A stretch of 29,675 nt of DNA. It comes from Fimenecus sp051881355 (GTDB taxonomy: Bacteria; Bacillota; Clostridia; Oscillospirales; Acutalibacteraceae). The notes below the pieces were generated by a model. The model had not been told where the DNA came from. It made no database searches and saw only the letters and a list, made by a program, of their open reading frames with translations. This document shows, in pieces, positions 8,135 to 16,162 of this stretch. Numbering within the stretch: the stretch's first letter is position 1; the number at the start of each line of letters is the position of its first letter. Where the stretch lies: contig JBJEPS010000010.1 in NCBI GenBank assembly GCA_051881355.1, positions 1 through 29,675 on the forward strand, in the 5' to 3' direction. The position numbers and the translations under genes were made by a program.

Positions 8135-9725
8135 TTGTTCTGTACATTGTTTTGGCGTTGCTCGCTGTTCTCATTTTGGTGCTTTTGGGCAATACCTTTG
8201 CTGCATCGAAAAAGGCGCGCAAACTGACGGCGGCAAAATCCGCGCACACAGAAAGTGAAATTGAAAACTACGCCCTGCGGCTTCGCAAAATGATACAATG
8301 CAAAACCGTATCGGTAAAAGGCAGTTACGAGGATACGGAATTCAAAAAACTGCGCGATGTGTTGCAGGAGTTGTTCCCGTTAGTCCATGAAAAGGCTGAA
8401 AAAATGACCTTTTCCGATGACTGCTGGATTTATAAGTTAGAGGGTAAGGAAAAATCCCACAACATTATGCTGATGTCGCACCACGATGTAGTGGCGGTCA
8501 GCGGTGAATGGGAGCATGACGGCTTTTCAGGGGAATTTGCAGACGGCAAAATTTGGGGACGGGGCACCGTTGACACCAAAACGCCCCTGTTTGCGGAATT
8601 TTCTGCCCTTGAAGAGTTGTTGAGCGAGGGTTACGAGCCGCCCTGCAATGTGTATATCGGTTCTTCCCACAATGAGGAGCTGGGCGGTGACGGTATTCCC
8701 ACCGCNNNNNNNNNNNNNNNNNNNNNNNNNNNNNNNNNNNNNNNNNNNNNNNNNNNNNNNNNNNNNNNNNNNNNNNNNNNNNNNNNNNNNNNNNNNNNNN
8801 NNNNNTGTATATCGGTTCTTCCCACAATGAGGAGCTGGGCGGTGACGGTATTCCCACCGCGAACGAATATTTTAAAGAACACAACATTCGCTTTGATGTG
8901 ATTTTGGACGAGGGCGGCGCTGTGATTGAGCCGCCGCTGGGCGGTATGCATTGCGACAAATGCGCAATGGTCGCCGTGCATGAAAAAGGCAGATACTACC
9001 TAAACTGCACGGCAAAGGCGGCGAATGCCCACGCAAGTCTCACTGCCGCGGCAACGAAAAATCCCGTGGAGCGCATGGCGGCGTTTATACAGGAAATAGA
9101 CGAAAAAAACATCTTTATCCACCGTTTAAATCCTCAGGTTACGGCAATGTTTCAGCATCTCGCCCCCTATTCGGGCTTTGCAATGAAGCTGTTATTCTCA
9201 AATCTTTGGCTGTTTGCGCCGCTTTTGAAAGCCGTTATGCCGAAAATCAACCCACAGGCAGGCGGTCTTATCGGCACAACCTGCACCTTTAACAAAATTG
9301 AGGGCAGTTCCGAAGAGAAAATCTGCACGGCGCGCGCATTTTTGCGCCCTGTGGATGCGGAAGACTTCCAAAAGGATTTGGAGGCGTTCAAAGCGGTTGC
9401 GGCAAAATATGAAATCGAGGTCGAGGTGGACGAGACTTCCGAATATCACGGTCCAGCCGATATGACGAAAGCGCCGTTTGCTTACACAATGCAATGCATC
9501 GGCGAGGTATTCCCCCAATACCCTGCATCTCCCTTTATTTTGCCGGCAGGCACGGACGCACGGACACTTACCGATGTTTGCGACTGCGTTCTGCGCTTTG
9601 CACCCATTCGCCTGTCCGCACAGCAGTTATCGTCCGTTCACGCGGAAAATGAAAACATTGATTTGGACGCCGTTGCGGATTGTGTGACATTTTATAAGCA
9701 CTTTTTGAAAAATTATACCGTTTAA
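8131..9725 (+). CDS. Membrane-anchored M20 family metallopeptidase, interrupted by an assembly gap
   Basis: The reading frame starts at ATG 8131 (AAGGAG 8 nt upstream) and ends at TAA 9723-9725. It is interrupted by 100 Ns (8706-8805). The 55 bases before the gap (8651-8705) are identical to the 55 after it (8806-8860). Removing one copy and the Ns leaves 1440 nt, an intact 479-aa protein. It has one N-terminal membrane helix (about 2-24), then M20 metal-site motifs: MSHHDVV, GRGTVDTK, HNEELGGDG with the catalytic Glu, DEGG, and a late SVHAENE histidine. A dimerisation-type insert lies between. The closest described type is the Gly-X carboxypeptidase/PM20D1-like group, which hydrolyses peptides or N-acyl amino acids. 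It is coupled to the upstream transporter. Confidence 0.85.
8651..8705 (+). repeat. Left copy of 55-bp duplication flanking the scaffold gap
   Basis: Identical base for base to 8806-8860. It is most simply the shared end of two contigs rather than a biological repeat. Confidence 0.9.
8706..8805. other. 100-N scaffold gap
   Basis: Exactly 100 Ns, the usual placeholder for a gap of unknown length. It lies inside the M20 peptidase gene. Confidence 0.98.
8806..8860 (+). repeat. Right copy of 55-bp duplication flanking the scaffold gap
   Basis: Identical to 8651-8705. Joining through this overlap restores the M20 frame. Confidence 0.9.
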
Positions 9726-9741
9726 CACAGATTTTGATACA

Positions 9742-9796
9742 AACCCCCGCAGATGTGTAAAAACATACGCATCTGCGGGGGTTATTATTTTTTTGG
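9742..9796 (+). terminator. Intrinsic terminator after the M20 peptidase gene
   Basis: A 14-bp perfect GC-rich stem (AACCCCCGCAGATG with CATCTGCGGGGGTT, 9742-9755 and 9770-9783) has a 14-nt loop and is followed by ATTATTTTTTT. It may also serve the convergent asparaginase operon. Confidence 0.9.
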
Positions 9797-9806
9797 AGTT
9801 TGTTTG

Positions 9807-9834
9807 CGGGTCGTCGAGACGCCGACCCCTACAA
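9807..9834 (-). repeat. Short intergenic palindromic repeat, TTGTAGGGG family
   Basis: On the minus strand it begins TTGTAGGGGTCGGCGTCTCG and ends ACGACCCG. It is a diverged relative of the copy at 24496-24522, with the same outer bases and an imperfectly palindromic GC-rich core. It lies between the M20 terminator and the asparaginase stop. Confidence 0.55.
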
Positions 9835-9892
9835 GCATAAACTTCTAATCGAGAGGTTTGGAGAAAGATTATCTGAGAAGTAAACCTACGAT

Positions 9893-10879
9893 TTACGATT
9901 CGCGGCGGTCATAGGCTGTCGGCGTTTCAAACAGGCGGCGCACTTCGGCAAAATTGTCGGTTTGTGCCAATATCCACATCAGCTTTGCGGTGGCGGCTTC
10001 GGTGGTCATATCGCGCAATTCCAATAAATCCAAATTGGTTTTTGCAATTTTCCCGACCGCATAGACGGACATATCCGTGCCCTCATACAAAACTTGTGTA
10101 CCAACCGCAACAAGTTTGCCGCTTGTTGTGATTTCTTCAACTGCATCATACAAACATGCAGGTATGCCGCCTAAGCCGTAGGTCTCCAAAAGTAAGCCGT
10201 CGCAATGCTCTGCCACGGAAAACAAAGTTTGCGGTGAAATGCCCGGTGTACAGGTAAATACGGCAACGCGGGGATTTATTTTTTGATAAAACTTTGGGGT
10301 GTCCCCTGCCGTATTCTGCAGTGACAAAGCAGATTGAATTTTACCGTCTGAAATTTCGGCAAGATACGGAAAATTGATACTTTCAAACGCCGCAACGCTT
10401 CGTGCATACAGTTTTTTTGCGCGTGTACCCGCCATAACTTTACCACCGAACACAACCGACACACCGCCCGTTCCGAAAGCGGCGTACAAAAACGCGTCCG
10501 AAAGATTTTTCGGCGCGTCAGACCCGTCCATATCTATCGGTTTTTGCGCACCTGTGAGCACCACGGGCTTACCGCTTTCTTGTATCAAATACGAAAGCGC
10601 CGCCGCGGTAAACGCGAGGGTATCTGTTCCGTGCGTAATGACGAAACCGTCATACTGCGCGTAATTTTTCTCAATGCAAGCAACAATTTGCAGCCACAGT
10701 TCAGGTGTTATATCGGTACTGTCGAGCGTGCAAAGCTGTATGGCAGTTACACGGCACAGCGATTGGATTTCGGGCACATAACGCAAAAGAATTTCTGCCT
10801 GTATTTGCGGCGCAAGCCCGTTTGCGGTTTCGCCTGCAGCTATGGTGCCGCCCGTGGCAATCAACAAAATCTGTTTCAT
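9893..10879 (-). CDS. ansA: Type I L-asparaginase (AnsA-like, cytoplasmic)
   Basis: The 328-aa protein hydrolyses L-asparagine to aspartate and ammonia. The N-terminal TGGTIAA motif (residues 9-15) carries the nucleophilic Thr12, and HGTDTLAF (83-90) carries the second catalytic Thr with its Asp. The absence of a signal peptide and the length favour the cytosolic type I enzyme. The ATG has GGGAG 5 nt upstream. It is the last gene of the operon running from the GH20 gene, 57 bp after the phosphatase gene, and a strong hairpin sits in that gap. Confidence 0.92.
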   Translation of the reverse strand: MKQILLIATGGTIAAGETANGLAPQIQAEILLRYVPEIQSLCRVTAIQLCTLDSTDITPELWLQIVACIEKNYAQYDGFVITHGTDTLAFTAAALSYLIQESGKPVVLTGAQKPIDMDGSDAPKNLSDAFLYAAFGTGGVSVVFGGKVMAGTRAKKLYARSVAAFESINFPYLAEISDGKIQSALSLQNTAGDTPKFYQKINPRVAVFTCTPGISPQTLFSVAEHCDGLLLETYGLGGIPACLYDAVEEITTSGKLVAVGTQVLYEGTDMSVYAVGKIAKTNLDLLELRDMTTEAATAKLMWILAQTDNFAEVRRLFETPTAYDRRES

Positions 10880-10897
10880 AAAAACTCCCTAAAGCGA

Positions 10898-10932
10898 ACG
10901 ATGCAAGCACAACAGAATTGCGCCTGCATCGT
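10898..10932 (-). other. Inter-cistronic stem-loop between phosphatase and asparaginase genes
   Basis: About 15 pairs (ACGATGCAGGCGCAA with TTGTGCTTGCATCGT, two G-U) enclose a 5-nt loop. It starts 4 nt after the phosphatase stop. No T-run follows in the direction of transcription, so an RNA-processing, mRNA-stabilising or attenuating hairpin is more likely than a full terminator. Confidence 0.6.
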
Positions 10933-10935
10933 GTA

Positions 10936-11406
10936 TTATTTTTCTTGTAACAGCGTTTCCAAAAGCGCAGAACAGCCGTCCGCAATATCACGGTATGCTT
11001 TGTCAAAATCGCGCGTATACCACGGGTCGGCAACATTGCCGCCGTGAAAAGTGAAATCAAGCAATTTGCAGACTTTTTTCTGCGGGTCTGCGCTGAAAAT
11101 ACGCCCGATATTGCGAATGTTGTTGTCGTCCATACAGACGAACAAATCATAACGGTCATAATCGGCTTTGCGTAGTTGTACGGCACGCTTGCCCGCACAG
11201 GAAATGCCGTGCTTTTCCAACTGCGCACGTGCCGGCGGGTACACGGGATTACCCACCGTACCGCAGATTTCCTCACTGCTCGTCGCCGCAGACTGCACGC
11301 AAAAACGGTCGGCTACGCCTCGCTTTTGCGCCAAATCCTTGAATACAAATTCTGCCATCGGACTGCGGCAAATATTGCCGTGGCACACGAAAAGAATACG
11401 TGTCAC
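10936..11406 (-). CDS. Low-molecular-weight protein-tyrosine phosphatase
   Basis: I place the start at GTG 11406, giving 156 aa, the usual length of this family. A longer in-frame start at 11448 would lie inside the DegV gene and add a non-family N-terminus. The P-loop C8-HGNIC-R14-SPMAE is the CX5R active site, and DPWYTRDF near residue 120 supplies the general-acid Asp. The enzyme dephosphorylates phosphotyrosine or arginine-phosphate proteins; clostridial members can be YwlE-like (arginine) or tyrosine-specific, which I cannot tell here. A GGGGAA ribosome site covers the end of the DegV gene, 4 bp away. Confidence 0.88.
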   Translation of the reverse strand: MTRILFVCHGNICRSPMAEFVFKDLAQKRGVADRFCVQSAATSSEEICGTVGNPVYPPARAQLEKHGISCAGKRAVQLRKADYDRYDLFVCMDDNNIRNIGRIFSADPQKKVCKLLDFTFHGGNVADPWYTRDFDKAYRDIADGCSALLETLLQEK

Positions 11407-11410
11407 GAGA

Positions 11411-12298
11411 TTATTCCCCGCGCTTGTCGCCATAGAAGAACAGCGCAACCGTACCGGGACCGGTATGCGAGCCGATGACCGTGCCGATATTGTTAATCAT
11501 AACCGTACCGTTCAAGTTTTTAAAGGTTTCCTCCACGCGAGCGGCAACCGCTTCGGCATCGGCAAGGCAAGCGGAATGGGAAATGAAGCACTTGCCCGAA
11601 TAGTCCAAACCGTCCGCAGCATGTTCAACCATTTTAGATACAATTTCATCAATTGCTTTTATCTTACCGCGGCATTTCTGACGCGGAATCAGCTTGCCCT
11701 CGTTATTCACATTTAAAAGCGGGCAGATTTTGAGCATTGTGCCGAAGAAGCCCGCAACCGGCGACACTCTGCCGCCGCGAATGTAGCTGGTTAAATCGGT
11801 CGAGAAAAACCAATGGTGCAGTTTCAATTTGTTTTCCTCCAACCAAGCGACAATCTCCTCGGCGGATTTTCCATTGTCACGCATATCCGCCGCGGTATCG
11901 ACCAAAAGCCCGTAGCCGGAGGACGCCGCGAGGGAGTCCACAAGGTAGATTTTATTGTCAGGATACTGCTCCGAGAGCGTATCTCGCGCAATGCAGGCGG
12001 AATTGTAGGAGCCGGAAAGACCGCTGGAAAATACAATATGCAAAATATCCTTGCCCTCTTTTAAAAACGGCTCAAAAAATTCAATATACTGCTGGACATT
12101 CACCTGTGAGGTGGTCGGCTCGGCGCCGTCGGCAATGCGTTGATAAAAATCGTCAAACGGAATAGACTGCCCAAGGTCATCGGCATATTCCGTACCGTCC
12201 ATATTGAAATGGAAGCAAACCAACTGCACATTGCGGGCTTGGAAAAATTCCAGCGGCATATCCGCCGTGGAACAACAGGATAAAATAAATTCTGACAT
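11411..12298 (-). CDS. DegV family fatty-acid-binding protein (FakB-like)
   Basis: The 295-aa protein has the DegV two-lobe organisation. The TSQVN motif (about 63-67) and SSGLSGSYNSA (about 91-101) form the lipid-carboxylate pocket seen in FakB proteins. FakB presents a fatty acid to the kinase FakA for acyl-phosphate synthesis from exogenous fatty acids. No full FakA is in this window, but a free-standing FakA C-terminal-like domain is encoded at 28763-29014. The ATG has AAGGAG about 12 nt upstream, slightly far. It is the second gene of the GH20 operon, 16 bp after the GH20 stop. Confidence 0.87.
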   Translation of the reverse strand: MSEFILSCCSTADMPLEFFQARNVQLVCFHFNMDGTEYADDLGQSIPFDDFYQRIADGAEPTTSQVNVQQYIEFFEPFLKEGKDILHIVFSSGLSGSYNSACIARDTLSEQYPDNKIYLVDSLAASSGYGLLVDTAADMRDNGKSAEEIVAWLEENKLKLHHWFFSTDLTSYIRGGRVSPVAGFFGTMLKICPLLNVNNEGKLIPRQKCRGKIKAIDEIVSKMVEHAADGLDYSGKCFISHSACLADAEAVAARVEETFKNLNGTVMINNIGTVIGSHTGPGTVALFFYGDKRGE

Positions 12299-12314
12299 CG
12301 TTTCGTTTTTCTCC

Positions 12315-13874
12315 TTATTTTTCTTTTGCTTTTAACGCTTCGCTCTTTTGATATTCTTTCCCGTCCTTACCGAGATGGTAAATCGGTAAGGCTTTTACAC
12401 CCCAAGTGCGTTTTTCCACACGGGAATAGTTAATTCCTTTTTTCTGCATATAAGTCTTGTACCAATCCAAGCGCTTTTTGAAATCCTTATAGCGGCGGTT
12501 TTCCAGCTCCGTCCATGCAACCTCTGCGAATGCCACAGCACGCGGGAACATGGAAAACTGCAACGCGTCCTCGGTATCAATCCATTCCGACCAGTGCTCA
12601 CACTCAATGCCGCGAATACGCTGACCGGGTTTGCCGAAGCCGGCTTTGACTTCATTAAAGGTATAGACTTTTTTGAGCGGTATGCGCGCATATTTGACAT
12701 CAAAATAAAAATGGCTATCGGGAGACATAATCAGGTCGCGTTTATACGCCTGTTTACGCACTGCACCGAGATTGTGGGAAATCCAATACTGACAAACAAT
12801 GCTTTCATCAAAGCTGTCGTTAATACAATCATTCCACGCGATGGCAGTTTTGCCGTATTTTTTGACAATTTCGTTGGCGCGGGACATAAAATACCCCTGC
12901 AATTCCTTCGCATCTTTTAGCCCTTGTTCCTTTAACACAGCCTGACATTTCGGGCAGGAATCCCAAATCTTATGCCCTTTGGAAGCCTCGTCGCCGCCGA
13001 TATGAAAATAGCGACTTTCAAACAACGGGCAGATTTCAGCAAACAGTTTGTCAAGAAAATCGTAAACCGCATCGCTCCCCGCACACAGGATTTCTTCAAA
13101 AATCCCGTTTTCACATTTCACAGCTGTTTCTTCACCTTTGCAGGACAGTTCGGGGTACGCCGCCAAAATGGCGCTGGTGTGCCCGGGAATATCGATTTCG
13201 GGAATAACATCAATATAGAGCTTCTTCGCATAGGCAACGATTTCACGGATTTCGTCCTGTGAGTAATAGTGGAAATATTCCTCGCCGCGATAGTCAAGCC
13301 CCATGCCCTTAAAGCCCGCATACTGCCGCCGAGATGCGACGGAATTGAGCTTCGGGAACACCTTACTTTCAATACGGTAGCCTTGGTCATCGGACAGATG
13401 CCAATGCAATGTATTGAGCTTGAGCATTGCCATTTGGTCAAGCACCCGCTTGACAACCTCTTTGCCGAAGAAATGGCGGCTTTCGTCCATTTGCAAACCG
13501 CGATAGCCGTAATGCGGCTTATCCTCAATCAAAAGCCCGTTGACGGTGGCTTTACCGCCCTGCTTTTGTGCCTGCATCAAAATCATTTTTAAGGTGACTG
13601 CTCCGTAAAATGCCCCGCGTTCGTCGGAAGCGGTGACGGTAATACCTTCATTTGTCACCTTTAAGGCATAGCTTTCGGGAGACATTCCGTCCGCCTTGCG
13701 GAATTTGATGGCACCCTCGCCCGAAACGGGTTTGGTTTTTAAGTATTCCGTCAGAAAATTACCTGCCGTAATAAATTGCTTTGCACACAGCACCTCAGTG
13801 CTTGAGGAGACGGTATAAGACCCCTCAAGCGTTTGGTAACGGTTCGGCTTCGGAATAATATTGTATTTCAGCAC
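12315..13874 (-). CDS. Glycoside hydrolase family 20 beta-N-acetylhexosaminidase, cytoplasmic
   Basis: The 519-aa protein has an N-terminal GH20b-type domain (about 1-118) followed by the GH20 TIM barrel. HWHLSDDQGYR (157-167) and the catalytic Asp-Glu pair in HIGGDEAS (D295, E296) are intact, so substrate-assisted hydrolysis of terminal beta-GlcNAc or GalNAc is expected. No signal peptide is present, which suggests action on imported glycan or cell-wall fragments. A CPKC pair follows at about 307-310. The start is GTG at 13874 with GGAGGG 7 nt upstream. It is the first gene of an operon with degV, the phosphatase gene and ansA. Confidence 0.92.
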   Translation of the reverse strand: MLKYNIIPKPNRYQTLEGSYTVSSSTEVLCAKQFITAGNFLTEYLKTKPVSGEGAIKFRKADGMSPESYALKVTNEGITVTASDERGAFYGAVTLKMILMQAQKQGGKATVNGLLIEDKPHYGYRGLQMDESRHFFGKEVVKRVLDQMAMLKLNTLHWHLSDDQGYRIESKVFPKLNSVASRRQYAGFKGMGLDYRGEEYFHYYSQDEIREIVAYAKKLYIDVIPEIDIPGHTSAILAAYPELSCKGEETAVKCENGIFEEILCAGSDAVYDFLDKLFAEICPLFESRYFHIGGDEASKGHKIWDSCPKCQAVLKEQGLKDAKELQGYFMSRANEIVKKYGKTAIAWNDCINDSFDESIVCQYWISHNLGAVRKQAYKRDLIMSPDSHFYFDVKYARIPLKKVYTFNEVKAGFGKPGQRIRGIECEHWSEWIDTEDALQFSMFPRAVAFAEVAWTELENRRYKDFKKRLDWYKTYMQKKGINYSRVEKRTWGVKALPIYHLGKDGKEYQKSEALKAKEK

Positions 13875-13905
13875 TGTTTTACCCTCCGCTTAATTTGTCA
13901 AAAAG

Positions 13906-13933
13906 ATTATAACAAAAAACACAGGAAAGTCAA
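13906..13933 (-). promoter_or_regulatory. Sigma-A-type promoter for the GH20-degV-phosphatase-ansA operon
   Basis: On the minus strand TTGACT and TATAAT are separated by 16 nt, about 32 nt before the GTG start. Confidence 0.7.
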
Positions 13934-13956
13934 GGTAAAACACGCACTGAAAACTG

Positions 13957-14589
13957 TTATTCCGCCTTTGTTTTTTCGGACAGCTTTTCAAAAAGCTCTA
14001 TGATTTTGAATCGCGCTTCATACCGCGGGTTTCGCCCGGTAATATCCGCTTCTTTTTCGGAGAGAACATCATCCATTTCGGCTTGGGCTTCGGCGGCAGG
14101 GAGACACAGCGGCGGGAACATTACGCACCACCAATTTTGCCCTTTTCCCTCGCCCAAAATCACGCGTACGGCTTCGTATTCGCCGGCGGGCAGAGTGACC
14201 TTGCCGTCATAGGTGCGGGTACTGAAAAAATCCTTGCCGATTTCCACGCGGACACCGTACGAAAAGCCGTTTTCACGCAAGACCGTTTCGGCGGCTTGCT
14301 GTAATACTTGTTTTTCGCTGTCTAAAACAGTTTCAGCCTCATCGGCAGTCAAAGAGCCGTCAAACAGTTCCTCACCTGCCGCGAGCACCGCATCGCGTAC
14401 TTTAAGTTTTACGGCTTGGTCTTCGTCACTGTCGGAATTTGCGATGACATGCATACGCAAAACCTCGTTTCGGATATTGCCGCACGACGCGCCGAAAGAG
14501 GTAACGCTCAAAACGACAGCAATGATAAGCCCGCAAAGCAAGGATAATTCCAATTTGCGGCGTGTTTCTTTCTTTCTCAAATATTGCAT
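13957..14589 (-). CDS. spoIIR: Stage II sporulation protein R
   Basis: SpoIIR is the forespore-made, secreted signal that triggers SpoIIGA to activate pro-sigma-E in the mother cell. The family core LRMHVIANSDSDEDQAVKLKVRDAVL is unmistakable, as is the later VRVILGEGKGQNWWCVMFPPLC block. I choose ATG 14589 (210 aa): AAAGGA lies 11 nt upstream, and the protein then begins with a basic stretch and a single membrane/secretion helix (about 15-35). A TTG start at 14643 would give 228 aa with no good ribosome site. The gene lies just beyond the terminator of the hydrogenase operon. It shows that the lineage sporulates or descends from sporulating ancestors. Confidence 0.93.
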   Translation of the reverse strand: MQYLRKKETRRKLELSLLCGLIIAVVLSVTSFGASCGNIRNEVLRMHVIANSDSDEDQAVKLKVRDAVLAAGEELFDGSLTADEAETVLDSEKQVLQQAAETVLRENGFSYGVRVEIGKDFFSTRTYDGKVTLPAGEYEAVRVILGEGKGQNWWCVMFPPLCLPAAEAQAEMDDVLSEKEADITGRNPRYEARFKIIELFEKLSEKTKAE

Positions 14590-14661
14590 ATATGTTTCAA
14601 TCCTTTCGCAAGATTTTTCGTCTTGTGCAGAAAGGATTGGCAAAAATTTCCGACTTTATAC

Positions 14662-14691
14662 AAAAAACGGCAATGCATGGCGCACTGCCGT
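14662..14691 (-). terminator. Intrinsic terminator of the rex-adhE-hydrogenase operon
   Basis: On the minus strand ACGGCAGTGC pairs with GCATTGCCGT (10 bp, one G-U) around a 5-nt loop, followed by TTTTTTG. It starts 11 nt after the last hydrogenase stop. Confidence 0.85.
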
Positions 14692-14701
14692 TTGCGTTGT
14701 A

Positions 14702-16150
14702 TTATTTCAGCACGCTGATGGCGTCCGTAATGGTCTTTTCCATTGCCTCGCGTCCGTATTTGTCGACCTCGGCTTTGTCGCGCGCCTCGTGGGTTAAGCA
14801 CCCTGCGCCGCCGATACAGCCGCCGACGCACGCCATACCCTCGATAAAGTTATTGGGCAACACGCCTTTTGCCGCTTTCAAAAGCGCCAAACGGCATTCC
14901 TCAATCCCGTCGCAGGCAATCGGATTGTACTCTACATCCAAATTCTGCTCTTTGATGGACTGTGCAACGGAGTCCCGAAGACCGCCACTTCTTGCAAAAA
15001 TTCTGCCGAAGTACGAGGCGTTGTCAAGCACATCTTCGGGCAGTTCCGACAAATCTATATCGCGGCTGTCAAACAGCGCCTGCAACTCCTCAAAGGTTAA
15101 AACGGAGTCAATCACCGCGCCGACACGCTCTTGCTGAATTTCCTTTTTCTTCGCGGTGCATGGCCCGATAAAGACAATTTTGCAGTCGGGGTCGTTGTCT
15201 TTAATATACTTTGCAATCGCCGCCATTGGGGAAAGGTTGTGCGAAATCTTGTCGGCAAGCTGCGGAAAGCTCTTGTGGATATAATCGACAAATGCAGGAC
15301 AGCAGGAGCTGGTCAAAAAGCCTTTTTCGGCGAGTTCCTGCGCCTCATAGTACGAAACGATGTCCGCGCCGAGTGCCGCCTCGACCACGCTGTAAAAGCC
15401 CAATTCTTTAATTGCGGAAATCACCTGCCCCAATTTGGCATAAGTAAATTGGCTAGAAATCGAGGGGGCTACCACCGCGTAGGTTTTGTATTTGATATTC
15501 TTTTCGCTCTTTTTGAGAATGCTGATGACATCTAAAATATAGGACTTATCGACAATCGCGCCGAACGGGCACATATATTCGCACGCGCCGCAGGAAATGC
15601 ACTTATCATTGTTGATGTGCGCCGCGCGCATTTCGTCATTTTTCATCGAAATGGCTTTGACCTTGCACGCTTTTTCGCACGGGCGCTTGTAATTGGAAAT
15701 TGCAGAATACGGGCAGACCTTGGCGCACGCGCCGCAGTCCACACATTTGGATTTGTCAATATGCGCCTTTTGATTTTCGTCAAAGGTAATTGCATCGCGC
15801 TTGCAGACATCTTCACAGCGGTGTGCTATACAACCGCGGCAGTCATGCGAAACCTGATACCCTGACGCAGGGCATTCATCACAGGCAATGTCAATCACTT
15901 CAATCACATTGGGATTGGTTTTATCGCCGCCGCACGCCATTTTGATGCGCTCGGCAATAATGGCGCGTTCTTTATAAATGCAACAACGCATCGTCGCTTT
16001 CGGACCGGGCGCGACGACCTTTGCAATATCGTTAAAGCTGTTGGCAAGCTCAAATTCGTCTCCCTCGAACGCAATTCTTGCCACTTCGCGCAGTACCTTA
16101 TATTTCAGATACTGGATTTTGGTATCAAATTTTCTTCCTTCTTTTCCCAT
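14702..16150 (-). CDS. [FeFe]-hydrogenase, group B-like, with N-terminal ferredoxin clusters
   Basis: The 482-aa protein has a cysteine-rich N-terminus (about 90-120), two [4Fe-4S] ferredoxin motifs (CVDCGACAKVCP at 136-147, with CEKAC at 158-162; CISCGACEYMCP at 184-195) and an H-cluster domain. The three H-cluster motifs are TSSCCPAF (280-287), GPCTAKKKEI (329-338) and EGMACVGGCIGG (437-448), so all cluster cysteines are present. Met is replaced by Gly in the second motif. The architecture matches the monomeric group B (HydA2-type) enzymes of Clostridia, whose direction and physiological role are poorly defined. It lies 12 bp after the phosphatase gene and has an AAAGGAG ribosome site. It is the last gene of the operon. 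Confidence 0.88.
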   Translation of the reverse strand: MGKEGRKFDTKIQYLKYKVLREVARIAFEGDEFELANSFNDIAKVVAPGPKATMRCCIYKERAIIAERIKMACGGDKTNPNVIEVIDIACDECPASGYQVSHDCRGCIAHRCEDVCKRDAITFDENQKAHIDKSKCVDCGACAKVCPYSAISNYKRPCEKACKVKAISMKNDEMRAAHINNDKCISCGACEYMCPFGAIVDKSYILDVISILKKSEKNIKYKTYAVVAPSISSQFTYAKLGQVISAIKELGFYSVVEAALGADIVSYYEAQELAEKGFLTSSCCPAFVDYIHKSFPQLADKISHNLSPMAAIAKYIKDNDPDCKIVFIGPCTAKKKEIQQERVGAVIDSVLTFEELQALFDSRDIDLSELPEDVLDNASYFGRIFARSGGLRDSVAQSIKEQNLDVEYNPIACDGIEECRLALLKAAKGVLPNNFIEGMACVGGCIGGAGCLTHEARDKAEVDKYGREAMEKTITDAISVLK

Positions 16151-16162
16151 ATCCGTTCTCCT

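Noticed and set aside
8706..8805. A mobile element inserted in the M20 gene with 55-bp target duplication
   Set aside because: Known target duplications are far shorter, the gap is exactly 100 Ns, and merging the copies restores the frame perfectly.
14634..14661. Possible sigma-F promoter (GTATA, 15 nt, GCCAATCC) before spoIIR
   Set aside because: The -35 element fits, but the -10 lacks the GG and A-rich pattern of sigma-F sites, and it overlaps the terminator of the preceding operon. Forespore control of spoIIR is likely but not shown here.
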